From CAZBSE01 sp964610385 (lineage in GTDB: Bacteria > Actinomycetota > Humimicrobiia > Humimicrobiales > Humimicrobiaceae), in contig CAZSXW010000010.1 of the NCBI GenBank assembly GCA_964610385.1, forward strand, positions 1 to 64,000: DNA of 64,000 nucleotides, in the 5' to 3' direction. Positions 27,031 through 35,036 of the stretch are shown here, piece after piece. Within the stretch, counting starts at the first letter, position 1. Each line of letters begins with the position of its first letter. The notes under the pieces are model-generated. The model searched no databases. It was not told where the DNA came from and worked only from the letters and a program-made list of their open reading frames with translations. Made by a program: the position numbers and the translations under genes.

Positions 27031-27152
27031 TTGACAAATATAAGTATTTATACTATTATTAATATTAATTTAGATAACGAAGGTCTTGGTAGAAGCAGAA
27101 GGGGTAAGTTTTCAAAATTATTGGACGCCTATTTTAACTTACCCCGTTTTTT
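27031..27152 (+). ncRNA. Candidate orphan small RNA with its own promoter and terminator
   Basis: On the plus strand, TTGACA (27031-27036) and TATTAT (27054-27059) stand 17 bases apart. A strong hairpin follows, GGGGTAAGTT (27101-27110) with AACTTACCCC (27136-27145), which can extend through AAAAT/ATTTT; it is followed by GTTTTTT. Predicted transcript is about 27066-27152. No plus-strand gene follows for 2 kb, so this is not a leader of a neighbour. It lies in the 640-bp gene-free region between the sortase fusion and acsE. The loop contains TTGGACGCC, recalling TTTGGACGCT in the three leaders, but the rest differs. Confidence 0.5.
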
Positions 27153-27283
27153 ATTTTATCACATATTTTCCTATAATCAATAAACTCTACTCAGTTTCTT
27201 ATAATTTTGTGATAAAATTATCAAATCACTCTAATAAATCTATTACATTATACAAATCTTTTTATATAATCTATACTCTGCTG

Positions 27284-28078
27284 TCAGTCTAAGTATGAAT
27301 GGGCATATAATATCTTGTTAGTCAGAATATCAAATGTTTTTACTGCATCCATAAGATCCTTATCAAGCGGATCTACAATAGCACTGTCAAGACCCCTGCT
27401 TAAAAGAAGCAGCAGATAAGTACGGTTAAGAAGGCTCTTGAGCTCTGGAGGAGAAGATTGAGATACATTACTCAGACCCACAATAGTCCTGGGGTCATCA
27501 TCAAGCCCCATCATATCCTTTAACTGCTTGAATACCTCTAGCGCTTTTAAACAATTATGGACCTGTTCCTGAAGGACCGCTACCGGAAGTACTATAGGAT
27601 CCAGGTATAGATCTTCCATAGGTACGCCATGTTCCAGAGCAGAATTCACTATATTCATCACTATCTCAACCCTGCTGTCTACATCCGGAGGTACACCTTT
27701 TTCTGTAAGTGCAATACCTACGATTTTACTATTGTACTTCTTGGCCATAGGCATAAGAATATCGAGTTTGTCCTTATCTCCGGTAACTGAATTAATCATA
27801 GCAGTACCCTTATGGACTTCCAGACCAGCCTCAATGGCGCTGATATTCTTGGTATCCAGAGCAAGAGGTACATCTATATTTTCCTGGATGCTCTTTACAA
27901 TCCACTGCATAAGCTCTTCGCCCTTTTTTGTGGCCGGCCCTATATTTATATCTATGTAATCTGCTCCCGCCTCTTTCTGCTCTTTAGCCATTTTGATTAT
28001 TGGTCCTGCATTTCTTTCTTTCAAAGCGCCGCCTACTACTTTTGATACCACACTTATATTTTCACCTACTACTAACAT
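27284..28078 (-). CDS. acsE: Methyltetrahydrofolate:corrinoid/iron-sulfur protein methyltransferase
   Basis: AcsE moves the methyl group from methyl-tetrahydrofolate to the cobalt of the corrinoid/iron-sulfur protein (AcsC/AcsD), the step joining the methyl branch to acetyl-CoA synthase. The protein is a pterin-binding TIM barrel: start MLVVGENI, then GADYIDINIGP, ENIDVPLALDTKN, HKGTAMINSVTG, YLDPIVLPV and TIVGLSNVSQSSP, which are the folate-binding segments of this family. The frame extends four codons upstream to an ATG at 28090, which sits only one base after GGAGG. The ATG at 28078, with GGGGA at good spacing, fits the family start better. Unusually it lies about 6 kb from the main acs operon. 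Confidence 0.9.
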   Translation of the reverse strand: MLVVGENISVVSKVVGGALKERNAGPIIKMAKEQKEAGADYIDINIGPATKKGEELMQWIVKSIQENIDVPLALDTKNISAIEAGLEVHKGTAMINSVTGDKDKLDILMPMAKKYNSKIVGIALTEKGVPPDVDSRVEIVMNIVNSALEHGVPMEDLYLDPIVLPVAVLQEQVHNCLKALEVFKQLKDMMGLDDDPRTIVGLSNVSQSSPPELKSLLNRTYLLLLLSRGLDSAIVDPLDKDLMDAVKTFDILTNKILYAHSYLD

Positions 28079-28144
28079 ATATATCCCCATTCCTCCAAAA
28101 ATTACAATATATTAACTGATAATTATAACACCATATAAAAAAAA

Positions 28145-28176
28145 TTTTTCACTAAAACTTAAATTTTAGTGAAAAA
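28145..28176 (-). terminator. Intrinsic terminator after the solute-binding protein gene
   Basis: A 13-bp stem TTTTTCACTAAAA (28145-28157) with TTTTAGTGAAAAA (28164-28176) and a 6-base loop, just beyond the stop at 28209 on the minus strand. A/T-rich tails on both sides make it potentially bidirectional. Confidence 0.6.
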
Positions 28177-28208
28177 ATTTTTCATATTATAAATAACCGT
28201 TTCATCCT

Positions 28209-29015
28209 TTACTGGTCATAACTAAACCACTTGTTATAGATATTATTGTAGGTCCCGTCTTCCATCATCTCTTCTATGATCCCGTTGACCTCTTCCCTTA
28301 ATTCACTTCCTTCATTAAAGACAATACCATATTCCTTATTGGACTCCACGGTATCCAGTACACTGTAAATTCCTTCATTCTCAGCCATCATACTTACGAT
28401 TATGGGCAGTGAGCATAAAACACCGTCAATATTTTTATTCTTGAGGTCATCAAACATCAACACCACATCCTCATAATCCACCATTTTATAGGTCAGCAAA
28501 TAATCTTCATCCAGGTTGGTCCTGTTTATCTTTAAGATCCCTATGGACTTTCCTTCCAGGTCTTCCTTGATCTTTATATCAGTTTCGCTTAAAGCGACTA
28601 ACATATATTTCATCACAAAATATGGAATTGAAAAATCAACTAGTTTCTCCTTCTCTTCATTTATGGGGATTGCTGAGATTATCATATCAAGGTGCAGGTC
28701 TTCCGGGATCTGGTATGTGAAATCCCACTTAATCGATTCTATTTCCAATTCCTTATCCATTCTTTCCGCTATTTCTGTGACGATATCTATATCAAACCCC
28801 ACTATCTTTTCATCTTCTATATACACAAAGGGCGGTAGAGTGGTATCGCATCCTACTATTATTTCCCCCTTCTCACGATTTTCAATGGTGCTGATGTCCT
28901 TGCTTTTACAGCTGATTGAATAAAACATCAATAATACCATGACAAAAATAAGGATTACGTTAATGGAAAATAAGAAAACTTTTTTTATTTTTACTTTAAA
29001 ATTTAAAAACATCAT
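28209..29015 (-). CDS. Extracellular solute-binding protein, family 3 (amino-acid type)
   Basis: A 268-residue secreted, probably membrane-tethered binding protein. An N-terminal hydrophobic segment ends at a Cys (MFYSISCKSKD) that may be lipid-modified, though the lipobox is weak. The mature part has the family 3 pattern: GEIIVGCDTTLPPFVYIEDEKIVGFDIDIVTEIAERM, then LDMIISAIPINEEKEKLVDFSIPYF, and DLEGKSIGI. Such proteins deliver amino acids or related solutes to ABC importers or to sensor proteins. No permease or ATPase gene adjoins it, so it is an orphan component. It is the minus-strand neighbour of the divergent BlaI gene. Confidence 0.82.
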   Translation of the reverse strand: MMFLNFKVKIKKVFLFSINVILIFVMVLLMFYSISCKSKDISTIENREKGEIIVGCDTTLPPFVYIEDEKIVGFDIDIVTEIAERMDKELEIESIKWDFTYQIPEDLHLDMIISAIPINEEKEKLVDFSIPYFVMKYMLVALSETDIKIKEDLEGKSIGILKINRTNLDEDYLLTYKMVDYEDVVLMFDDLKNKNIDGVLCSLPIIVSMMAENEGIYSVLDTVESNKEYGIVFNEGSELREEVNGIIEEMMEDGTYNNIYNKWFSYDQ

Positions 29016-29189
29016 TAAAATCTAATTTACAATTCCTTATCCCTCTTTTTTTCAGTAAGCTAAATTCTATTAAAAATATTTTATTTTTCAAGCATTTATT
29101 TAATTAATTATTTAATTCTTCATTTGATTTTATTTCCTACTTATTATATGTTACAATATCAAATATAATATAATAATATTAAATATTAA

Positions 29190-29230
29190 TATCAGCTATA
29201 ATTTCAGCAGCTGAAAGAAAGGTGCTGATA
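29190..29230. promoter_or_regulatory. Nested palindromes in the divergent region upstream of the BlaI-type gene
   Basis: The 355-bp region 29016-29370 holds no gene. Within it TTTCAGCAGCTGAAA (29202-29216) is a perfect 15-bp palindrome, flanked by an outer inverted repeat TATCAGC (29190-29196)/GCTGATA (29224-29230). It is a candidate operator for the BlaI-type repressor or a hairpin in its leader. It does not match the TACA/TGTA core usual for BlaI/MecI operators. Confidence 0.4.
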
Positions 29231-29370
29231 TTGAAACATTGTATTTAAATATAAAATTATATATTAATTTGATTTTTACTTTAAAATTTTATATATTATT
29301 GAAAGTTTTTTATTAGAAGTATATTTATGAATATAAAACAACTAAGTCATAAAAGAAAGTTGGTGAAAAA

Positions 29371-29799
29371 ATGACAAAGAACAATAAAAAATCTGAAGAG
29401 ATAGGAATAAACGGCCTTAATAGTATAAGCAATCTTGAAGCTGAGATAATGAAGATTATATGGGCAAGAGATAAAGTGACAGTAAGAAAAGTACACGAAA
29501 TAATGTTAAAGAAAGAAATCGAGAGCAAGGAACAGGGTTTTATTCCCTATACAACAGTGATGTCAACAATGACTACTCTGGCAGAAAAAGGACTTTTAAA
29601 ACAAGATAAGACCGCAAAGACCTATGTCTATTCTGCAGTAGTTGATAAAAAAGAACTGTCAAAGAGTATCATAAAATCAGTTTCAGATAAATTGCTTGAA
29701 GGAAATACCAAAACCATGGTCTCCAGGTTTTTGTCCGATAGTAAAAATATCTCCAAAGAAGGTATAAACAGGCTGCTCGAGGAAATAGACAAATCTTAA
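29371..29799 (+). CDS. BlaI/MecI/CopY-family transcriptional repressor
   Basis: A 142-residue winged-helix repressor. The family core is clear: ISNLEAEIMKIIWARDKVTVRKVHEIM, then the recognition region IPYTTVMSTMTTLAEKGLLKQDKTAKTYVYSAVV, and a C-terminal dimer/cleavage helix. BlaI-type proteins repress genes until cleaved through a cognate M56 (BlaR1-type) sensor protease. Such a protease is encoded 223 bp downstream on the same strand. GGTGA precedes the ATG. No beta-lactamase or penicillin-binding protein gene lies nearby, so the controlled genes may be the downstream polyprenyl synthetase, peptide and radical SAM genes; this is inference from position. Confidence 0.85.
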   Translation: MTKNNKKSEEIGINGLNSISNLEAEIMKIIWARDKVTVRKVHEIMLKKEIESKEQGFIPYTTVMSTMTTLAEKGLLKQDKTAKTYVYSAVVDKKELSKSIIKSVSDKLLEGNTKTMVSRFLSDSKNISKEGINRLLEEIDKS

Positions 29800-30022
29800 T
29801 AGGATCAGCCTATCTATATTAACTATCTATATTAAAACAGAATTTTATTTTAAAAATAAATAAATATATATTCTTAATATTTAATCACGTATTAAATCCT
29901 GAACTGTCAAACTGTTATTCCTTACATTTTTAAATCTAAATCAGTGTAGCAAATATATAGCAAATAATTTTATTTTTTGTATTACAAAAGCAATAATTTT
30001 TATATAATTTATACTGATAAAT

Positions 30023-31078
30023 ATGCTTTTTTTAGAAATACTGATAGATTACATTATACCGATTATTTACAGCAGTTTTTTAAGTCTGGTAGTAGTCCTG
30101 TTTATATTATTTGTTTTCAGGATCAAGGACTCAAATATAAGGATACTTTTTCTCTTCCTGCCTCTTATAAAGCCATTCGTAACCATTTCTGAGAGAATTA
30201 GTAAGTCATATTACCAGGTGGAACATCCAATTGGTCTATTTAGATTACCAGATCCAAATAATATATTCAGAGCATTTGAAGAACTTGAAAAGGGACCTGC
30301 AGTCTTTTCCGACATAAACTATTTAGTTTTGTTGTTTATAATGATCAGCATTATAACAATTCTGATCTCAAAATGGATCACTCTCTACCTCTTCTATAGA
30401 AGCCTTGCCCATGAAGACATGGTCAGTAGAAAAGACGTCCCTGAAATTTACACCATCATAGATAGTTATATTAAAAAAACAAAAACCAAAGCTCCTTATG
30501 TAAGCTTAACACACAGGTATTATTTTTCCCCTTTTGTGATAGGAATTAAAAAATTCATACTGGTCCTGTCTCCAAAACTAATGGATGTCTTAAGTACTGA
30601 TGAAAAGGAAATTTTAATCCAACATGAATTATCACATATTAAAAGAAATGATAATCTTATTGGTTGGTTTGCATTGGTACTGCGGGATTTGCTCTTTTTT
30701 AATCCGTTTTCTTATATTGCATACTCACTTATAAGATCCGAGCAGGACAAAGACAGCGATAAACTCGTGGTTAAATTTACGGGAAAGCCAGTAAAAGAAA
30801 TAGCTAAAAATATTCTTAATACTATTTTAAAAATAAAATCTATTTCAACATCAAAAACCGTCTCCGTACCTGTACAGAGCTTTACTTTCTCACTAATGAG
30901 TTTCTTTGGACAGATAAAATTGAAAAATAGGATTAACTCAATCCTTAAAGCTAACCCAGATAAGATATACAGCCATATTTTCCCAAAAATACTTATGTAT
31001 ATTTTGTTTTCAATACTTCTTATATTTCAGCATATGATTGTAATAAATATAAACGGTTTTTATCTATTTCTAAGATAA
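30023..31078 (+). CDS. M56-family (BlaR1-like) membrane metallopeptidase
   Basis: A 351-residue protein with several hydrophobic segments (about 5-33, 100-126 and a C-terminal helix) and a cytoplasmic zinc-peptidase loop. The HExxH motif is HELSH (201-205), and a downstream SEQDKDSD segment (from 239) supplies the third ligand region. This is the BlaR1/MecR1 protease module, which inactivates BlaI-type repressors. The C-terminal penicillin-binding sensor domain of BlaR1 is absent: the protein ends after one more membrane helix. The signal it senses is therefore not obviously a beta-lactam. It could also process peptides, which is of interest because a RiPP-like precursor lies 1.3 kb downstream. 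Confidence 0.82.
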   Translation: MLFLEILIDYIIPIIYSSFLSLVVVLFILFVFRIKDSNIRILFLFLPLIKPFVTISERISKSYYQVEHPIGLFRLPDPNNIFRAFEELEKGPAVFSDINYLVLLFIMISIITILISKWITLYLFYRSLAHEDMVSRKDVPEIYTIIDSYIKKTKTKAPYVSLTHRYYFSPFVIGIKKFILVLSPKLMDVLSTDEKEILIQHELSHIKRNDNLIGWFALVLRDLLFFNPFSYIAYSLIRSEQDKDSDKLVVKFTGKPVKEIAKNILNTILKIKSISTSKTVSVPVQSFTFSLMSFFGQIKLKNRINSILKANPDKIYSHIFPKILMYILFSILLIFQHMIVININGFYLFLR

Positions 31079-31156
31079 GTTAAAACAACTAACCAGCACG
31101 TGTTATAATTTATCAGTAGAACAGCTTTAAAAATATAATATCAAGGAGGTCTGACT

Positions 31157-32161
31157 TTGAATAAAGCCTGCAGACAGGAAGATAAAATAAAGCAAGTTAT
31201 AAATCTTTTGGAGAAAAGAGGAAGAAAAGCCCTGGAAATGGCCAAAAATATAATTTTAAAAGAGGAAATCGAATGCAGTGAGGTCCGTAAAGTTTTAAAA
31301 TACTTCATAACCGAGTACTGCCATGATATAGTCAGACCTGCTATACTATCCCTTTGCTGTGAAGCGGTAGGAGGAAATCCTGAGGTAACAATCCCTATAG
31401 CAATTTCTATGATATTTACAAGCGGAGGTTTAGATATACATGATGACATCATCGATCAATCAAAGATTAAGAGGTCACGCCCGACAGTTTTAGGAAAATT
31501 TGGTGAAAATATGGCTTTAATTGCCGGGGACTTTCTCATATTCAAAGGACTTACATTCTTGCAGGAAGCAGCTAAAAAGGGAATTCCACCTGAAAAAATA
31601 CAGGTTATTTATGACATTACTAAAAAAAAGTTTTTTGAATTAGGGGAAGTAGAAGCACTGGAACTCAGGTTTCGGAAGAGGATTGATGTTACCCCAGATG
31701 AATATATTCAGTTAATAAGAAAAAAGGCAGCTGATACCGAAGCCTATACTCAAATCAGCGCCATTACCGGCAACGGATCTAAAAAAGAAATCGAAGCCCT
31801 CGGTAAATACGGTCGACTCTTAGGTATGATTTTTTTACTGAGAGATGACACTATAGATATGATGGATTTAAAAGAGTTGTCAAACAGGATTAAAAAAGAG
31901 TACTTACCATTGCCTATACTTTTTGCCTTACAGGATCAAAAAGCTAAGAATAAGCTTATATCCCTACTGTCAAATAAGATATTGATAAAAAAATCTGTCC
32001 GGAAGATTGTAGAAATCACAAAGGATGCCGGGGGATTTGAACGTTTGGAAAATGTTATTAAAAAACTGGCCAAAGACAGTTACAGTGCTATACTCAATAT
32101 AAAACATGAGAAAAAGAACTTACAGCTCCTGGTCCAGGCTGCACTTTCGCCATTTAAATAA
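31157..32161 (+). CDS. Polyprenyl (isoprenyl) diphosphate synthase
   Basis: A 334-residue all-helical prenyltransferase that extends an allylic diphosphate with isopentenyl units. The first Asp-rich motif DDIID (96-100, in GLDIHDDIIDQS) and the second DDTID (230-234, in LRDDTIDMMD) are both present, as are the RSRPT and KKAADT segments. The usual GGKRxRP is reduced to DIVRP (57-61). The start is a TTG at 31157, supported by AAGGAGGT seven bases upstream. Product length cannot be read from sequence; quinone or undecaprenyl-like roles are possible. It lies 79 bp after the M56 peptidase gene and 210 bp before a peptide/radical SAM pair, with no prenyltransferase partner in the window. Confidence 0.85.
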   Translation: MNKACRQEDKIKQVINLLEKRGRKALEMAKNIILKEEIECSEVRKVLKYFITEYCHDIVRPAILSLCCEAVGGNPEVTIPIAISMIFTSGGLDIHDDIIDQSKIKRSRPTVLGKFGENMALIAGDFLIFKGLTFLQEAAKKGIPPEKIQVIYDITKKKFFELGEVEALELRFRKRIDVTPDEYIQLIRKKAADTEAYTQISAITGNGSKKEIEALGKYGRLLGMIFLLRDDTIDMMDLKELSNRIKKEYLPLPILFALQDQKAKNKLISLLSNKILIKKSVRKIVEITKDAGGFERLENVIKKLAKDSYSAILNIKHEKKNLQLLVQAALSPFK

Positions 32162-32322
32162 ATAACAGCATTTTACTGCCCGTACCGACTGATCATAATT
32201 TGATAGTAATAAATATAAATAAATTAAGTGTATTTTTAAAGCATATATAAATTATATACTGTAAACATTAAAATATTTGTATTTTCCTTCAACAAGAATT
32301 ATTTTATAATATTGATTTCATA

Positions 32323-32331
32323 TGCTATAAT
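32323..32331 (+). promoter_or_regulatory. Extended -10 promoter of the peptide/radical SAM unit
   Basis: TGCTATAAT (32323-32331) is a perfect extended -10 element with no good -35 box. Transcription would begin near 32338, about 35 bases before the peptide start, so the peptide and maturase appear to be transcribed separately from the synthetase. Confidence 0.5.
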
Positions 32332-32371
32332 CGAATAAGAAATTTTCTTTTACTATGAAAGGACGGACCAA

Positions 32372-32494
32372 TTGAAACATATCAATAAAACTAAAAATCT
32401 CTGGAACAATGATCTTACTCTTAAAGGGTTAAAAGGTGATGTTAGTCCTTTATGCTGCTTTGTCTACTGCTACTGGTATATGAGTAGAAAATAA
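32372..32494 (+). CDS. Putative RiPP precursor peptide, 40 residues
   Basis: A small gene not called by standard length cut-offs. It starts at a TTG with GAAAGGA eight bases upstream. The peptide has a polar N-terminal half beginning MKHINKTKNLWNNDL, a hinge LKGLKGDV, and a striking C-terminus SPLCCFVYCYWYMSRK holding three Cys and six aromatic residues. It ends 20 bp before a radical SAM/SPASM maturase gene. A leader-plus-core layout directly before such an enzyme is the standard arrangement of ribosomally made, radical SAM-modified peptides. With three Cys it is not the six-Cys SCIFF type; thioether or aromatic cross-links are conceivable. I recognise no known precursor family. Confidence 0.6.
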   Translation: MKHINKTKNLWNNDLTLKGLKGDVSPLCCFVYCYWYMSRK

Positions 32495-32514
32495 CAGCAC
32501 TGACAGAGCTAAAA

Positions 32515-33909
32515 ATGAGACTATTTCCAAGTAGTTATAATTACTCCTGCAGGATAAATTCTAGGTATACTCTAATAAATAATACATTGACCGGTGCGCT
32601 GGATATAATTGAAAATTACATCTGGGATTTAGTAAAAGAAAAAAAGTTTGATTTCATTGATGCGGAACCTCTCTCAAATCTTGTTGAGAGAGGTTATCTC
32701 TTTCATGACCTAAAAAAAGAAGATGAATTACTGGTTGCTCTTTATGACAACTATATAAAAATAGCATCTTCAAGACCGTTGCGGTTCGTTTTCTGCCCTT
32801 CTTACCAATGCAACCTGAGATGTACTTACTGCTTTCAAACAAACCTGCCTGCCAATCCTAATAAATTTATGAGCCCAAAAATACTGGATGACTCCATAAA
32901 TGCTGCAGAAGAAATATCGAGAGAAAAATCCGGTAAAGTCGACTCCGTAGAATTATTCGGGGGTGAACCCCTCCTTTTAAAAAATAAACCTGCTGTAAAA
33001 AAGATCCTTAAATTTGCACAAGAGAAAGATGCCCCTATAACCATAGTTACCAACGGTGTAATAGTTAAGGATTTTATAGATATATTGATACCAGTAAGAG
33101 AAAAAATAGAAATGCTTCAGATAACTGTTGATGGACCCCCGGAAATTCACAACAAACGAAGGAAATTTCCATCCGGCAGAGGAAGTTTTAATAAAATATC
33201 CGAGAGTATAGACCTGCTTTTAAAAAATCATATAAATACTAATATGAGGATAAATATTGATAATACCAATATAGAATATATTCCGAAGCTCTATGAATAT
33301 GCTTCTGATAAGAGCTGGCTAAAACATCCAGATTTTAATATTATGCTGGCACTTGTTATGGATCACAGCACACTGGACTATAACAATGTAAGAATTCATG
33401 AAGAAAAACTACTGGAGAGATTGATTAAAATATATGACGAATACCAGGAACTGGAAGATAGCTTTGGTTTCCATATGTTTAAACCGCTGCGGCATATAAT
33501 AGACATAGTAGAAGGTGCACCAAATGTATCACCCAAATTTATTAACTGCGAGAGTAATTTACTGGAACTCAATGTCTTATGCCCCGATGGATATATATAC
33601 GCCTGCGGGGAATCTATCGGAAATCCCGAGTATGCCATTGGGAGATTCAGTCCCAAACTTGAATTTTATCCTGATATAAAAAAGCTTTGGACCGAAAGGA
33701 CCATACTTAATATCGAAAAATGCAGAAAGTGTAAATTCGCCCCTCTCTGTGGGGGTGGCTGCACTTATTCTTCCATTCTTATTTATAAAGATAATAGTAA
33801 ACCAATCTGTGAAAGATTCCAGCAGGTTCTGGATACATTCCTTAAGTTAAGGGGAGAAAAGATATTTAAAAAATACTTAGACAGTTTTAAAGACAGCACA
33901 CTAGTTTGA
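32515..33909 (+). CDS. Radical SAM/SPASM peptide maturase
   Basis: A 464-residue enzyme predicted to modify the peptide encoded just upstream. The N-terminal 85 residues (YTLINNTLTGALDII...) resemble the recognition region typical of SPASM peptide maturases. The radical SAM cluster motif is CNLRCTYC (Cys99, Cys103, Cys106), followed by the GGEP-type ELFGGEPLL. The C-terminal SPASM domain has the cysteines for two auxiliary Fe-S clusters: 345, 356, 364, 403, 406, 412, 416 and 432 (CRKCKFAPLCGGGCTYS). Related enzymes make thioether, cyclophane or epimerised products; which applies cannot be read here. No transporter or dedicated leader peptidase adjoins it, although an M56 peptidase lies upstream on the same strand. 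Confidence 0.88.
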   Translation: MRLFPSSYNYSCRINSRYTLINNTLTGALDIIENYIWDLVKEKKFDFIDAEPLSNLVERGYLFHDLKKEDELLVALYDNYIKIASSRPLRFVFCPSYQCNLRCTYCFQTNLPANPNKFMSPKILDDSINAAEEISREKSGKVDSVELFGGEPLLLKNKPAVKKILKFAQEKDAPITIVTNGVIVKDFIDILIPVREKIEMLQITVDGPPEIHNKRRKFPSGRGSFNKISESIDLLLKNHINTNMRINIDNTNIEYIPKLYEYASDKSWLKHPDFNIMLALVMDHSTLDYNNVRIHEEKLLERLIKIYDEYQELEDSFGFHMFKPLRHIIDIVEGAPNVSPKFINCESNLLELNVLCPDGYIYACGESIGNPEYAIGRFSPKLEFYPDIKKLWTERTILNIEKCRKCKFAPLCGGGCTYSSILIYKDNSKPICERFQQVLDTFLKLRGEKIFKKYLDSFKDSTLV

Positions 33910-33961
33910 CTTTTTTAAAGCACTGCAGAATCAAATTCCACCTGCGTCTTCATTTTGACTA

Positions 33962-34876
33962 TCAGTTAATCCTGAGTATGCTCTTTGCCGCTTTTAAAGT
34001 ATTCGAAAGAAGCATTGCAATAGTCATAGGCCCTACGCCGCCGGGGACCGGGGTAATATAACTTGCCTTAGGTTCCACGCTCAAGAAATGAACATCACCT
34101 ATAAGAGTTGTACCTTTCTTTTCAAAATCCGCTTTTCTCCACTCTAACAGTTCTTTATCTGCATCCTCTTTAGCTATCCTGTTTATTCCGACATCAATTA
34201 CGACCGCGCCTTCTTTGACCATATCTCCTCTAATCAGATTTGGCCTTCCCGCGGATACTATCAGAATATCAGCGTTTTTTGTATGATAGGCCATATCTTT
34301 CGTCTTGGTATGGCAGACAGTGACAGTTGCAGACTCATTTATCAAAAGCAAAGATATCGGCCTTCCGACAATAACACTTCTTCCTACTACCGTGGCTTCC
34401 TTTCCCAATATTTTTATACCCTCCCGCTTGAGCATTTCTATAATACCCGATGGTGTGGCAGGCACAAGGCATTTCTGCTGGGCCACCAGCTTACCCATAG
34501 AGACCGGGTGGAAGCCATCCACATCCTTTTCAGGATTTATTGCTTCAAGTACCATATTTTTATCAATCTGTTCCGGGAGCGGAAGTTGGACCAGTATCCC
34601 ATGGATGTCGTCATTATTGTTTAACTCGTCTATTTTCCTTAAAATATCCCCGGTGCAGACACTTGCCTTCATTTTTATTACCTCAGACCTAAATCCTACT
34701 TCCTGGCATCCTATCTGTTTGTTTCTAACATAAACCTTTGAAGCAGGATTATCTCCGACTAATATCACAGCAAGACCCGGCATTACACCCTTCGACCTTA
34801 CTACTTCTTCTACTTCCTGCTTTATTTCACTTTTGATGATCTTGGAAATTTCCGTGCCGCTTATTATCTTTGCTAT
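33962..34876 (-). CDS. folD: Bifunctional methylene-THF dehydrogenase/methenyl-THF cyclohydrolase
   Basis: FolD interconverts 10-formyl-, methenyl- and methylene-tetrahydrofolate in the methyl branch of the Wood-Ljungdahl pathway. Motifs are clear: PGLAVILVGDNPASKVYVRNK with the catalytic Lys/Tyr region, GILVQLPLP, PEKDVDGFHP, VVGRSVIVGRP and TPVPGGVGPMT. An ATG occurs only at 34783, but the in-frame sequence upstream encodes the conserved family N-terminus (IAKIISGTEISKIIKSEI...). That region has no ATG, GTG or TTG in frame. It begins at an ATA (34876) straight after a stop codon, while a TTG with a well-placed GGAGG lies one base out of frame. A single-base indel after the true start is likely. 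The last gene of the acs-fhs run. Confidence 0.88.
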   Translation of the reverse strand: MAKIISGTEISKIIKSEIKQEVEEVVRSKGVMPGLAVILVGDNPASKVYVRNKQIGCQEVGFRSEVIKMKASVCTGDILRKIDELNNNDDIHGILVQLPLPEQIDKNMVLEAINPEKDVDGFHPVSMGKLVAQQKCLVPATPSGIIEMLKREGIKILGKEATVVGRSVIVGRPISLLLINESATVTVCHTKTKDMAYHTKNADILIVSAGRPNLIRGDMVKEGAVVIDVGINRIAKEDADKELLEWRKADFEKKGTTLIGDVHFLSVEPKASYITPVPGGVGPMTIAMLLSNTLKAAKSILRIN

Positions 34877-35036
34877 TCAAAACACCCCCTCCGGTCATTT
34901 ATATTAAGTATCTACTGCTAGAATAATACATACATTTTAAATGCTTATATGTTTTTAGACAATAAAAATTAAAGAATGTTTATTATAACCAGTTAGATAA
35001 ATCTGCTTATTTTTTAAGACCTATACTGCTATTTCT

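Noticed and set aside
32372..32494. Peptide as a SCIFF (six Cys in forty-five residues) precursor
   Set aside because: Only three Cys are present, and the spacing does not match.
34879..35036. Spacer between folD and fhs examined for a tetrahydrofolate riboswitch
   Set aside because: No conserved folate-aptamer segments or convincing pseudoknot could be found by eye.
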